Shown one piece after another: positions 56,455 through 64,000 of a DNA stretch of 64,000 nucleotides. The stretch lies in the NCBI RefSeq assembly GCF_000378125.1, contig NZ_KB899244.1:248001-312000 (forward strand), given 5' to 3'. The position numbers and the translations under genes are program-made. Numbering within the stretch: position 1 is the stretch's first letter; each line of letters starts with the position of its first letter. A model generated the notes under the pieces. The model did not search any database. It had not been told where the DNA came from and saw nothing but the letters and a program-made list of their open reading frames with translations. The stretch comes from Rudaea cellulosilytica DSM 22992. GTDB lineage: Bacteria; Pseudomonadota; Gammaproteobacteria; Xanthomonadales; Rhodanobacteraceae.

Positions 56455-56476
56455 AATATGCTTTAGAAAGCCTATT
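56455..56476. promoter_or_regulatory. 22-bp palindromic operator candidate
   Basis: AATAnGCTTTnnAAAGCnTATT: each 11-nt half pairs with the other except at two symmetric positions. It lies 20 nt before the ATG of the ModE-like regulator and 106 nt before the divergent OFA carrier, the position expected for an autoregulated operator controlling both. Confidence 0.65.
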
Positions 56477-56496
56477 TGTCCTGCCACCCAGACGCC

Positions 56497-57609
56497 ATGT
56501 TCAAAGTCACGATCAAGCCGCAGTGGCAGGTGCAGGCGCCAAGCGGCGAGCCGGCGCTGCTGCGTCTGGTCGAACTGCTCGTCGGCATCCATGAGACCGG
56601 CAGCCTCGCCCGCGCCTGTGCGCTTGCGAATCTCTCCTACCGTTATGCCTGGGGCATGTTGCAGACGGGCGAGAAGACGCTCGGCGCCGCCCTCATTGAA
56701 GCGCAGCGTGGCAGCGGCACCAAGCTCACTCCGCTCGGCGAAAAACTCGTATGGGCCGACAAGCGCATCGCCGCGCGGCTGTCGCCGCTGCTCGACAGCC
56801 TGTCGTCCGAGATCGAAGTCGAGTTCGAGCATGCGTTCGTGCCGAGCGAGCGTGTCCTGCGCGTCCACGCCACGCACGGTTTCGCGGTCGAGTCGCTGCA
56901 TCGCTTCATGAATCGACGCCAGATTGCCGCCGACGTCAAATATCGCAGCAGCATGGACGTACTCGCGTCGCTCGTGCACGACAGCTGCGACCTGGCCGGC
57001 CTGCACATCCCCATCGGCGAATTCGAAGCGCCGATGCTGCGGCTCTACGCGCCATCGCTGAAGCACGGCGATTTCGTCATCATCGACCTGGTCACGCGAC
57101 GCCAGGGCATCTTGGTCGCGCGCGGCAATCCGAAGAAGATCCGCCGCATGCGCGACCTCACCCGCCGCGGCGTGCGCTTCGTCAACCGTCAACACGACTC
57201 GGCCACGCGAGCCGTGCTTGATCTCGTGCTCGCCAGGGAGAAGATCGACGTAGGCGCCATCCAGGGCTACGACAACGTCGAATTCACCCATGCCGCCGTC
57301 GCCGCGTTCATCGCGAGCAACATGGCCGATGCCGGCTTCGGCCTGGAAACGCCAGCCCAGCGTTTCGGTCTCGACTACATCCCGATCCTGCGCGAGCGGT
57401 ATTTCTTTCTCTGCCCACGCGCGATCTACGAAACTCCGGCGCTGGATCGTGTGCTCGCCATTCTGCGCAGCAACGAGTTCCGCAAGATTGCCAACGCGCT
57501 GCCCGGCTACGACGCCGAGCACTGCGGTCGCGTGCTCGACCTGCACGACGCGTTCCCAGCGCTGAAAGCCGAACCGCGCATCGATGCGCGAGCGCGTTCT
57601 CGGAAATAG
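56497..57609 (+). CDS. ModE-like HTH regulator with periplasmic-binding-like domain (probable FdsR)
   Basis: A 370-aa regulator. The N-terminal winged helix (about residues 15-75: LLVGIHETGSLARAC then LSYRYAWGML) matches the ModE N-terminal type, and the rest resembles a substrate-binding domain of the PBP-like type found in molybdate or tungstate sensors (LVHDSCDLAGLHIPIGEF, LDLVLAREKIDVG, YFFLCPRAI). The ATG at 56497 is preferred over a TTG seven codons earlier. It is divergent from the fds operon, so control by formate or molybdate is inferred. It differs from the LysR-type FdsR of Cupriavidus in its HTH. Confidence 0.82.
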   Translation: MFKVTIKPQWQVQAPSGEPALLRLVELLVGIHETGSLARACALANLSYRYAWGMLQTGEKTLGAALIEAQRGSGTKLTPLGEKLVWADKRIAARLSPLLDSLSSEIEVEFEHAFVPSERVLRVHATHGFAVESLHRFMNRRQIAADVKYRSSMDVLASLVHDSCDLAGLHIPIGEFEAPMLRLYAPSLKHGDFVIIDLVTRRQGILVARGNPKKIRRMRDLTRRGVRFVNRQHDSATRAVLDLVLAREKIDVGAIQGYDNVEFTHAAVAAFIASNMADAGFGLETPAQRFGLDYIPILRERYFFLCPRAIYETPALDRVLAILRSNEFRKIANALPGYDAEHCGRVLDLHDAFPALKAEPRIDARARSRK

Positions 57610-57624
57610 GCGAGGAACGTTCGG

Positions 57625-58647
57625 CTACGACACCTTCGCCGTCTCGCGCCAGCGACTCGGCGTCGTGCCTTCCCAATGATGGAATGCGCGGGTGAAGGAG
57701 TTGATTTCTTCGAAGCCGAGGAAAAAAGCGATTTCGCCGGCCTCCAGCTCGGTCGAAACGAGCAGACGACGCGCGGTCTGCTGGCGCACGAGGTCGAGCT
57801 GCTGCTGATAACTCGTGCCCTCGTCGGCCAGCCGGCGCTGCAAGGTGCGCGAACTCATGTGCAGCTGTTTCGCCACCGCCTCGACGCTCGGCCGCTCGCC
57901 GCGCATGCTGCGACCGAGGATCGCCGCGACCTGTTCGGCCAGCGACGCGGCCTTGGCGTAATCGTGCAATGCCGCTTCGAGCCCCGGCAGCAGCAGGTCG
58001 AGCAGATCCTCGTTATGGGTGAGGAACGGTTCGCGCATCGTTGCCGCGTCCCAAACGAGAAGGTCGCGATCCGCACCGAAAAACACGTTGCAGCCGAAAT
58101 AGTCGGCGTACATCGCGGCGAGCGCGTCTGCCGGCCGGCGCCGGGTGAACTCGACTCGCCGCGGCGTGATCGCGCTATTGCCGGTGCCGCGACGGACCAG
58201 CCCCAGCGCCGAAGCGAACATTGCGTCCGTCAACGTAGCCGGTGCGTGGTTTTCCGCGGCGGTCCAGCGATAGTGAGCGATGGCCATCCTGTCGACGTAT
58301 TCGAGCGTGATTTCCTCGGGACAGACCAGGCGTTTATAGCGCGCGATCTTTGCCATCGCCTCGTGGAAGTCTGCCGAATACAACGCCACGAGCAGGATCG
58401 CTTCGGCATGCTCGATCGCATTGTGCTCACCCATGCGCAACCCCGTCGCCGGATCGCCGCCAACCTCGCCGATGGCCTGCCACAATCCGAAGAACTGGCG
58501 CGTGCTGAAACGCGGTCTCGCACTGCGGTACAACGCCGGCGACACGCCGGCCAACTCGAGCACGCGCGCTTCGTCGATGCCGAGCTCGCGCATGCGCAGG
58601 CGTGAGATCTTCGACAAGGGGATCAGATCTGCGCCCATCGCAGTCAC
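57625..58647 (-). CDS. AraC-family transcriptional regulator
   Basis: A 340-aa regulator. An N-terminal arabinose-binding-like (PF12625-type) domain is followed by two HTH motifs at the C-terminus (SVEAVAKQLHMSSRTLQRRL and AGEIAFFLGFEEINSFTRAF). The GTG at 58647 overlaps the SDR stop (GTGA); an ATG three codons later is equally possible. It lies downstream of the SDR gene and may act on it or on genes outside the window. Confidence 0.9.
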   Translation of the reverse strand: MTAMGADLIPLSKISRLRMRELGIDEARVLELAGVSPALYRSARPRFSTRQFFGLWQAIGEVGGDPATGLRMGEHNAIEHAEAILLVALYSADFHEAMAKIARYKRLVCPEEITLEYVDRMAIAHYRWTAAENHAPATLTDAMFASALGLVRRGTGNSAITPRRVEFTRRRPADALAAMYADYFGCNVFFGADRDLLVWDAATMREPFLTHNEDLLDLLLPGLEAALHDYAKAASLAEQVAAILGRSMRGERPSVEAVAKQLHMSSRTLQRRLADEGTSYQQQLDLVRQQTARRLLVSTELEAGEIAFFLGFEEINSFTRAFHHWEGTTPSRWRETAKVS

Positions 58648-59279
58648 GCCGCCGAGCGAGCAGGGAAGTCGACGACGCGGCCGCGCGGCGCCGGCTCGCC
58701 AGACTTCCTCCGCGCGTCCTGCGCGGCCAACCCGCTTTCCCGGGTCGGCATCCCGTCCGTTTCGATCACGCTGACCTCGATTCCGTGGGGCGCGATTTCG
58801 CGCGCCAATCCTTCGAAATAGCCGCGGACCGCATGGCTCGCTGCAAGACTGGCGGGATGACTGTCGTCATCGCGGAGCGCGACATGCACGATCCTGCCCC
58901 CGCCTTGCTCGTGCAGGATCGGCAGTACCGCGTGGGCGAGACCGACGACCCCGAAAAAATCCCTCTCGAACTGTTTGCGCAAGGTCGCATCGTCCATCTC
59001 CGCGACCGGCGGGGCTTCGACCTTGTCCACCAAATTGACGACGACATCGAGCCTGCCGAACGCGGTCAGGGCGGCATCGATCGCTGCATAAACGGTCGCT
59101 TCGGCGGCCAAATCGAGCGGCACGGCCAGCACTCGCCCGTCGTGGCGGGCGGCAAGCGCCGTCAATCGCGCCGGCTCGCGCGCGCCGGCGACGATCTGCG
59201 CGCCGGCTTTCAGCGCTGCCTCGGCGAGCGCGAGTCCAGCGGCGGAGGCGGCATTGGCAATCAACCAGACTTCGGACAT
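58644..59279 (-). CDS. SDR-family protein with degenerate active site
   Basis: A 211-aa Rossmann-fold protein of the short-chain dehydrogenase family. The TGxxxGIG cofactor motif is replaced by NAASAAGL, and the catalytic YxxxK is not recognisable: the alignment position reads SLAASHAVRG. The later SVIETDGMPT matches the usual ETxxxPT segment. Loss of both motifs suggests it is not a normal oxidoreductase. The ATG at 59279 has GAGGAG. It is coupled to the AraC gene by overlapping codons. Confidence 0.8.
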   Translation of the reverse strand: MSEVWLIANAASAAGLALAEAALKAGAQIVAGAREPARLTALAARHDGRVLAVPLDLAAEATVYAAIDAALTAFGRLDVVVNLVDKVEAPPVAEMDDATLRKQFERDFFGVVGLAHAVLPILHEQGGGRIVHVALRDDDSHPASLAASHAVRGYFEGLAREIAPHGIEVSVIETDGMPTRESGLAAQDARRKSGEPAPRGRVVDFPARSAA

Positions 59280-59402
59280 GGCAACTCCTCAGGATTCGCA
59301 ACGCGGCACAAGGCCGCGCTGTGAACTATAGGAGTCAGGCCCCGATAGGGAAAATCCGATCGCGCCAAGCAGTCATCTGATTACGCCACGCCGATCCGGC
59401 GC

Positions 59403-62111
59403 TCAGAGCAATCCGTAACGCCTGACCATCCAGCTCTTCACTACCTGGGTCAGCGCCATATAGGCAACGAGGATTGCAGCGAGGATCGGCCACCAAATGG
59501 CCGGCAGCGGCGAGAAGCCGAACCAGGCGCCGATCGGCAGCGCGGTCAGCAGGATGCCGACGATGCAGATCACCACGCCGGCGACAGTGAGCGGCAGGCT
59601 CGCGCGGCTCTGCAGGAACGGAATTCGGCCGGTGCGGATCACGTGAACGACCAGGGTCTGCGACAGCAACGACTCGATGAACCAGCCGGTCTGGAACAGG
59701 CTCGCGTGGGCGCTCGTGTTCGCGCCGATGACGAACCAGAGCACGGCGAAGGTGACATAGTCGAAGATCGAGGAGACCGGACCGATGCCGACCATAAAAC
59801 GCGCGATGCCCTTCAGGTCCCATTGCCGCGGCTTGGCAAGGTATTCCTGGTCGACCTCGTCCGAAGCGACCGCGGTCTGCGAGAAATCGTAAAGCAGGTT
59901 GTTGAGCAAGATCTGCACCGGCAGCATCGGCAGGAACGGCAGCAGGATCGACGCACCGATCATCGAGAACATGTTGCCGAAGTTCGACGACGCGGTCATC
60001 TTGATGTACTTCAAGATGTTGCCGAACACCTTGCGGCCTTCAAGCACGCCTTCCTCGAGCACGAGCAGGCTCTTTTCGAGCAGGATGATGTCGGCCGACT
60101 CCTTGGCGATATCGACCGCGGTGTCGACGCTGATGCCGACGTCGGCCGCGCGCAGCGCCGGACCGTCGTTGATGCCGTCACCCATGAAACCAACGACATG
60201 GCCGTCGCGGTGCAAGGCCTCGACCACGCGCACCTTCTGCTGCGGGTTGAGGCGCGCGAACACCGGCGTGTCGCGCGTGGCGAGCATGAGCTCCTCGTCG
60301 CTCATCGCCTCGATCTTCGGCCCGGTCAGCCACTTGTCCACTTGTATGCCGACCTGGCGGCAGACATTGCGCGTGACCGTGTCGTTGTCGCCGGTCAGGA
60401 TCTTCACCGCGACACCGTTCGCGTTGAGCGCCGTGATCGCATCGGCCGCCGAGTCCTTCGGCGGATCGAGGAAGGCGACGAAGCCCATCATCGTTAGGTC
60501 CTTCTCGTCGTCGCGCGAATAGGCGGCCTTGGCCTCGATCTCGCGTACGCCGATTGCAAGCGCGCGGAAACCGTCCTCGTTCATCTCGTGAGCGACATCC
60601 TTCACTTCCTTGAGTCGCTGCGGACTCAACACGTAGTAGTCGTCCTCGTGCGCCAGGCTCGAACACACCGCGAGCATCTCGGCGACCGCACCCTTGGAGA
60701 TGATGAAGTGCTTGCCGGTGCTGTTGGCCTTGACGATCACCGACATGCGCCGGCGGGTGAAGTCGAACGGCACCTCATCGACTAGGGCGTATTCGGCATG
60801 CAGATGCTGCACAGTATCCGCATCGTGCACCGCATCGAGGACAGCCTCGTCGAGCAGGTTGCGTAGGCCGGTCTGATGGAAGCTGTTGAGCCAGGCGAAC
60901 TCGAGCACCTTCGCGTTTTCGTCGCCGTAGATGTCGGTATGGCGTTCGAGGATGACCCTGTCCTGGGTCAGCGTGCCGGTCTTGTCCGTGCACAGCACGT
61001 CGATCGCGCCGAAATTCTGGATCGCGTTGAGACGCTTCACGATGACGTCCTTCTTCGCCATCTTCAGCGCACCCTTGGCGAGGTTGATCGCGACGATCAT
61101 CGGCAGCATTTCCGGCGTCAGGCCGACCGCCACCGCGACGGCGAACATGAACGCTTCGAACCAGCTGCCCTTGGTGACGCCGTTGATCAGGAACACGATC
61201 GGCACCATCACCGCCATGAAGCGGATCATCAGCCAGGCGAAACGCGACACGCCCTTGTCGAAACTCGTCTGCACGCGTTGACCGACAAGCGAACCTGCGA
61301 GTGCGCCGAAATAGGTGTTCGCACCAGTCGCGGCGACGACCGCGGTCGCGCTGCCCGAGACCACGTTCGAGCCCATGAAGCACAGTGACTTCGCTTCGAG
61401 CGCGTTCGGCGCCTTGGCGTCGGCTACTGCGAACTTCTCGACCGGCATCGACTCGCCAGTCAGCGCGGATTGGTTGATGAACAGATCCTTGGCCGCGATC
61501 AGGCGCAGGTCTGCGGGCACCATGTCGCCCGCAGACAGGAACACGAAGTCGCCCGGCACGAGTTGATCGATCGGCACTTCGAGCTTCTTCACTGCGCGCA
61601 CCGGCGCGGCATCTTCGTCGCTACCCGGCGCGGGCTCCTCGACTTCGCGCTTCGCCGTCGCCGTATTGCTGACCATCTTGCGCAACTGCTCTACTGCATT
61701 GCTCGAACGCGCCTCCTGGAAATAGGCGACGAACACGGCCATGACGACCATTGCGAACATGATCACCGCGCCGATCTTGTCGCTGGTTTCCTCGCCCGTG
61801 AACCAGGTGATCAGCGCGAGCGCAGTCAACAGGATGTTGATCGGATTGGTGATGAAACGCTCGCCGATTTCGAGCAGGAAAGGCTTTTTCTTTTCCTGGG
61901 CGACGACGTTCGGCCCGTATTTTTCCAGGCGTTCGGCAACCTGCTCCGGATTGAGCGCCTGCCCGCCCGGATTGAGCCTGGCCAAGGCGTCGTCGGAATT
62001 CAGCTGCGCGAGCGCAGTCAGTTCCGCGGCGATACGCGCGGCCGCTTCGTTGCGCGCGCCGTTGCGGCCGTTGCCGCCGATCAGCATCGCCGCGATCGAG
62101 AATTTCAGCAT
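59403..62111 (-). CDS. mgtA: Magnesium-transporting P-type ATPase (MgtA, type IIIB)
   Basis: A 902-aa P-type ATPase. The phosphorylated Asp376 lies in CTDKTGTLTQD; TGES and GDGINDGPALR are present. The N-terminal cytosolic part is followed by about ten membrane helices, typical of MgtA/MgtB importers that move Mg2+ inward. The ATG at 62111 has GGGAAG 8 nt upstream. A 218-nt predicted leader with hairpins precedes it. No PhoPQ box was identified. It lies between lpxK and an AraC/SDR pair. Confidence 0.95.
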   Translation of the reverse strand: MLKFSIAAMLIGGNGRNGARNEAAARIAAELTALAQLNSDDALARLNPGGQALNPEQVAERLEKYGPNVVAQEKKKPFLLEIGERFITNPINILLTALALITWFTGEETSDKIGAVIMFAMVVMAVFVAYFQEARSSNAVEQLRKMVSNTATAKREVEEPAPGSDEDAAPVRAVKKLEVPIDQLVPGDFVFLSAGDMVPADLRLIAAKDLFINQSALTGESMPVEKFAVADAKAPNALEAKSLCFMGSNVVSGSATAVVAATGANTYFGALAGSLVGQRVQTSFDKGVSRFAWLMIRFMAVMVPIVFLINGVTKGSWFEAFMFAVAVAVGLTPEMLPMIVAINLAKGALKMAKKDVIVKRLNAIQNFGAIDVLCTDKTGTLTQDRVILERHTDIYGDENAKVLEFAWLNSFHQTGLRNLLDEAVLDAVHDADTVQHLHAEYALVDEVPFDFTRRRMSVIVKANSTGKHFIISKGAVAEMLAVCSSLAHEDDYYVLSPQRLKEVKDVAHEMNEDGFRALAIGVREIEAKAAYSRDDEKDLTMMGFVAFLDPPKDSAADAITALNANGVAVKILTGDNDTVTRNVCRQVGIQVDKWLTGPKIEAMSDEELMLATRDTPVFARLNPQQKVRVVEALHRDGHVVGFMGDGINDGPALRAADVGISVDTAVDIAKESADIILLEKSLLVLEEGVLEGRKVFGNILKYIKMTASSNFGNMFSMIGASILLPFLPMLPVQILLNNLLYDFSQTAVASDEVDQEYLAKPRQWDLKGIARFMVGIGPVSSIFDYVTFAVLWFVIGANTSAHASLFQTGWFIESLLSQTLVVHVIRTGRIPFLQSRASLPLTVAGVVICIVGILLTALPIGAWFGFSPLPAIWWPILAAILVAYMALTQVVKSWMVRRYGLL

Positions 62112-62212
62112 GAGAGGCTTCCCGTCATACAAATCGCACAAATCGAGCAGTTTGCCCGGACTTTGTGGCAGTTCGGCGACGGGAATGCCAGGAGAGGCGT
62201 TGGCGTCGGCAA

Positions 62213-62232
62213 GCTATCCGCAACGGGATAGC
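62213..62232 (-). promoter_or_regulatory. mgtA leader hairpin 1
   Basis: A 7-bp stem (62213-62219 with 62226-62232, 6-nt loop) in the predicted mgtA 5' leader. A second stem pairs 62274-62279 with 62289-62294. Magnesium-sensing leaders are known for mgtA genes, but I cannot match this to a known riboswitch. Confidence 0.4.
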
Positions 62233-62335
62233 GCGCCGCAAGGGAACTATCCGCGTGGAAAAGTCGGGTTGACTGCAGTGGAGAATCTACTGCAAGGGTC
62301 CACGGACGGACGTCCTCGGCAAGAAAGGTGCGCGC

Positions 62336-62364
62336 AAGGTAGTCGCGCGGCCGAGGCTTGTCAA
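62336..62364 (-). promoter_or_regulatory. Candidate mgtA promoter
   Basis: On the minus strand TTGACA (complement of 62359-62364) and TACCTT (complement of 62336-62341) are 17 nt apart. It lies just after the lpxK stop and would give a leader of about 218 nt. Confidence 0.45.
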
Positions 62365-62375
62365 TGGAAAAAACG

Positions 62376-63368
62376 TTAGCGTTTGTTGAAATCGACGAGG
62401 TGCGCGCAGACCGCGTCGAAAAAAGCTTGCGGGAGGTCAGCCCGCACCGGCACCTGCCAGTGCTCCGGGCGAGCAAACGCGCGGCATTTGACCGCATCCT
62501 TCGCGGTCATGAGCACGGGCGCATCGTCGCCAAAGTCGAGATCGCTCGCGACGTAGGCATGATGGTCGGCGAACGCGTGCTCGACGACCTCTATGCCCGC
62601 AGCGCGCAGCATCGCGAAAAAGCGCGCCGGGTTGCCGATGCCGGCGACGGCATGCGCGCGACGCCCGGCGAATTCGCGCAGCGGCTTCTGCGGTGCCGGA
62701 GCGAGCAAGGAAACCGCCGTGTCGCCGACGAGCTGCATGGGGACTTCGCCCGCCCATGCCTGGCCGCCATTGCAGACAAGGAAGTCGATCGAATCCAGCC
62801 GCGACAGTGGATCGCGCAGCGGCCCGGCCGGCAACAGCAGGCCGTTGCCGAAGCGACGCTCGCCGTCGATGACGCATATCTCGACATCGCGGAAAAGCGC
62901 GACATGTTGCAGGCCATCGTCGGCGACGAGCACGTCGCAATCGTGACCGGCAAGCAGCAGGCGTCCCGCCGCGGCGCGGTCGCGACCGACCGCGACCGGC
63001 ACGCCCGTCGCCTCACGGATCAACAGCGGTTCGTCACCGACGCGCGCGGCGTCGCTGTCCGCATCGAGCACTTCGACAGCAATGGCCGCGCCGCCGTAGC
63101 CACGGCTGATCACGCCGGGTCTGTGCCCGCGCGCACGCAATGCCTCGACGAGCGCAATCACGAGTGGGGTCTTGCCCGTGCCGCCGACCGTAATGTTGCC
63201 GACGACGATGATCGGTACGGGCAGGTGCTGCGGTTTTTTCCGACCCAGAGTGTATGGTGCACGATGTAGCGCGCGCAGCACGCGATAAACGGGCACAAGC
63301 GCACGCAGCCAGAAGGGAGAAGATTCGGCGCCGTACCAGATTTCGGGCAGTCGCTGCGATGGTTTCAT
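62376..63368 (-). CDS. lpxK: Tetraacyldisaccharide 4'-kinase LpxK
   Basis: A 330-aa kinase that phosphorylates the lipid A disaccharide at the 4' position on the inner membrane. The P-loop GNITVGGTGKTP is at 58-69; RGYGG, DVLVADDGLQH and LPAGPLRDP are conserved. A short N-terminal hydrophobic helix (about 20-40) is typical. The ATG at 63368 is in the usual place. It follows msbA after 52 nt in the common msbA-lpxK order. Confidence 0.96.
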   Translation of the reverse strand: MKPSQRLPEIWYGAESSPFWLRALVPVYRVLRALHRAPYTLGRKKPQHLPVPIIVVGNITVGGTGKTPLVIALVEALRARGHRPGVISRGYGGAAIAVEVLDADSDAARVGDEPLLIREATGVPVAVGRDRAAAGRLLLAGHDCDVLVADDGLQHVALFRDVEICVIDGERRFGNGLLLPAGPLRDPLSRLDSIDFLVCNGGQAWAGEVPMQLVGDTAVSLLAPAPQKPLREFAGRRAHAVAGIGNPARFFAMLRAAGIEVVEHAFADHHAYVASDLDFGDDAPVLMTAKDAVKCRAFARPEHWQVPVRADLPQAFFDAVCAHLVDFNKR

Positions 63369-63420
63369 CACGCCGAGAGCAAGAGCAGAGATAAACGGAA
63401 TGCCGGCATCGCCGGCATGA

Positions 63421-64000
<580 letters not shown>

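Noticed and set aside
54688-57546. N-terminal extension of the OFA carrier to 952 aa
   Set aside because: The extra part is antisense to the ModE-like regulator, and a strong ribosome-binding site precedes the ATG at 56349.

Overview
The window is a contiguous piece of a GC-rich proteobacterial chromosome, densely packed with genes and without rRNA, CRISPR or intact insertion sequences. The gene content and order (hrcA-grpE-dnaK, recN, a divergent fur/bamE pair, ratA/rnfH next to smpB and ssrA, a yafS-rnhA-dnaQ operon facing mltD, ppiD-tRNA-hupB-lon, recA, pncC, mutS, msbA-lpxK) point to a gammaproteobacterium of the Xanthomonadales (Lysobacterales) type, probably close to Rhodanobacteraceae. 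That placement rests on gene order and protein resemblance, not on a database search.

Layout. 0-5 kb is the heat-shock block on the minus strand (hrcA, grpE, dnaK, start of dnaJ) with sigma32-like promoters. A truncated globin and a TMEM175-like channel lie between dnaK and dnaJ. 5-27 kb is core housekeeping: recN, fur, bamE, rnfH, ratA, smpB, tmRNA, a PP2C phosphatase, dnaQ/rnhA/methyltransferase, mltD, fabI, ppiD, tRNA-Asp and tRNA-Val, HU, Lon, RecA, PncC, a phospholipase D lipoprotein and MutS. Downstream of ssrA an 18-bp copy of the tmRNA 3' end remains, a likely scar of a lost integrated element.

27-42 kb is the most unusual part. After an enlarged GspN-like protein with tandem repeats come two operons built from the same rare parts. 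The plus-strand operon encodes a 1134-aa transglutaminase-DUF2126 protein, an 842-aa circularly permuted ATP-grasp/alpha-E fusion and a second transglutaminase. The minus-strand operon encodes a separate circularly permuted ATP-grasp, a separate alpha-E protein and an Anbu proteasome-like peptidase. Such sets have been proposed to make, attach and trim a peptide-like product, but the substrate is unknown. Between the two operons lie hslR, a secreted esterase-like hydrolase and a complete subclass B3 metallo-beta-lactamase.

42-48 kb is accessory: a PadR regulator divergent from an MFS pump with an operator-like palindrome between them, a DksA-type zinc-finger protein, a DUF3297 protein, a wax-ester-synthase/DGAT homologue, a CPA2 antiporter and a Pr6Pr membrane protein. 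48-58 kb is a complete soluble NAD-linked formate dehydrogenase operon (fdsG, fdsB, fdsA, fdhD, fdsD) behind an oxalate/formate-type MFS carrier. A ModE-HTH/periplasmic-binding-like regulator is divergent and has a near-perfect palindrome just before its start. 58-64 kb holds an AraC regulator overlapping a degenerate SDR, a Mg2+ transport ATPase with a structured leader, lpxK, and the 3' part of msbA running off the window.
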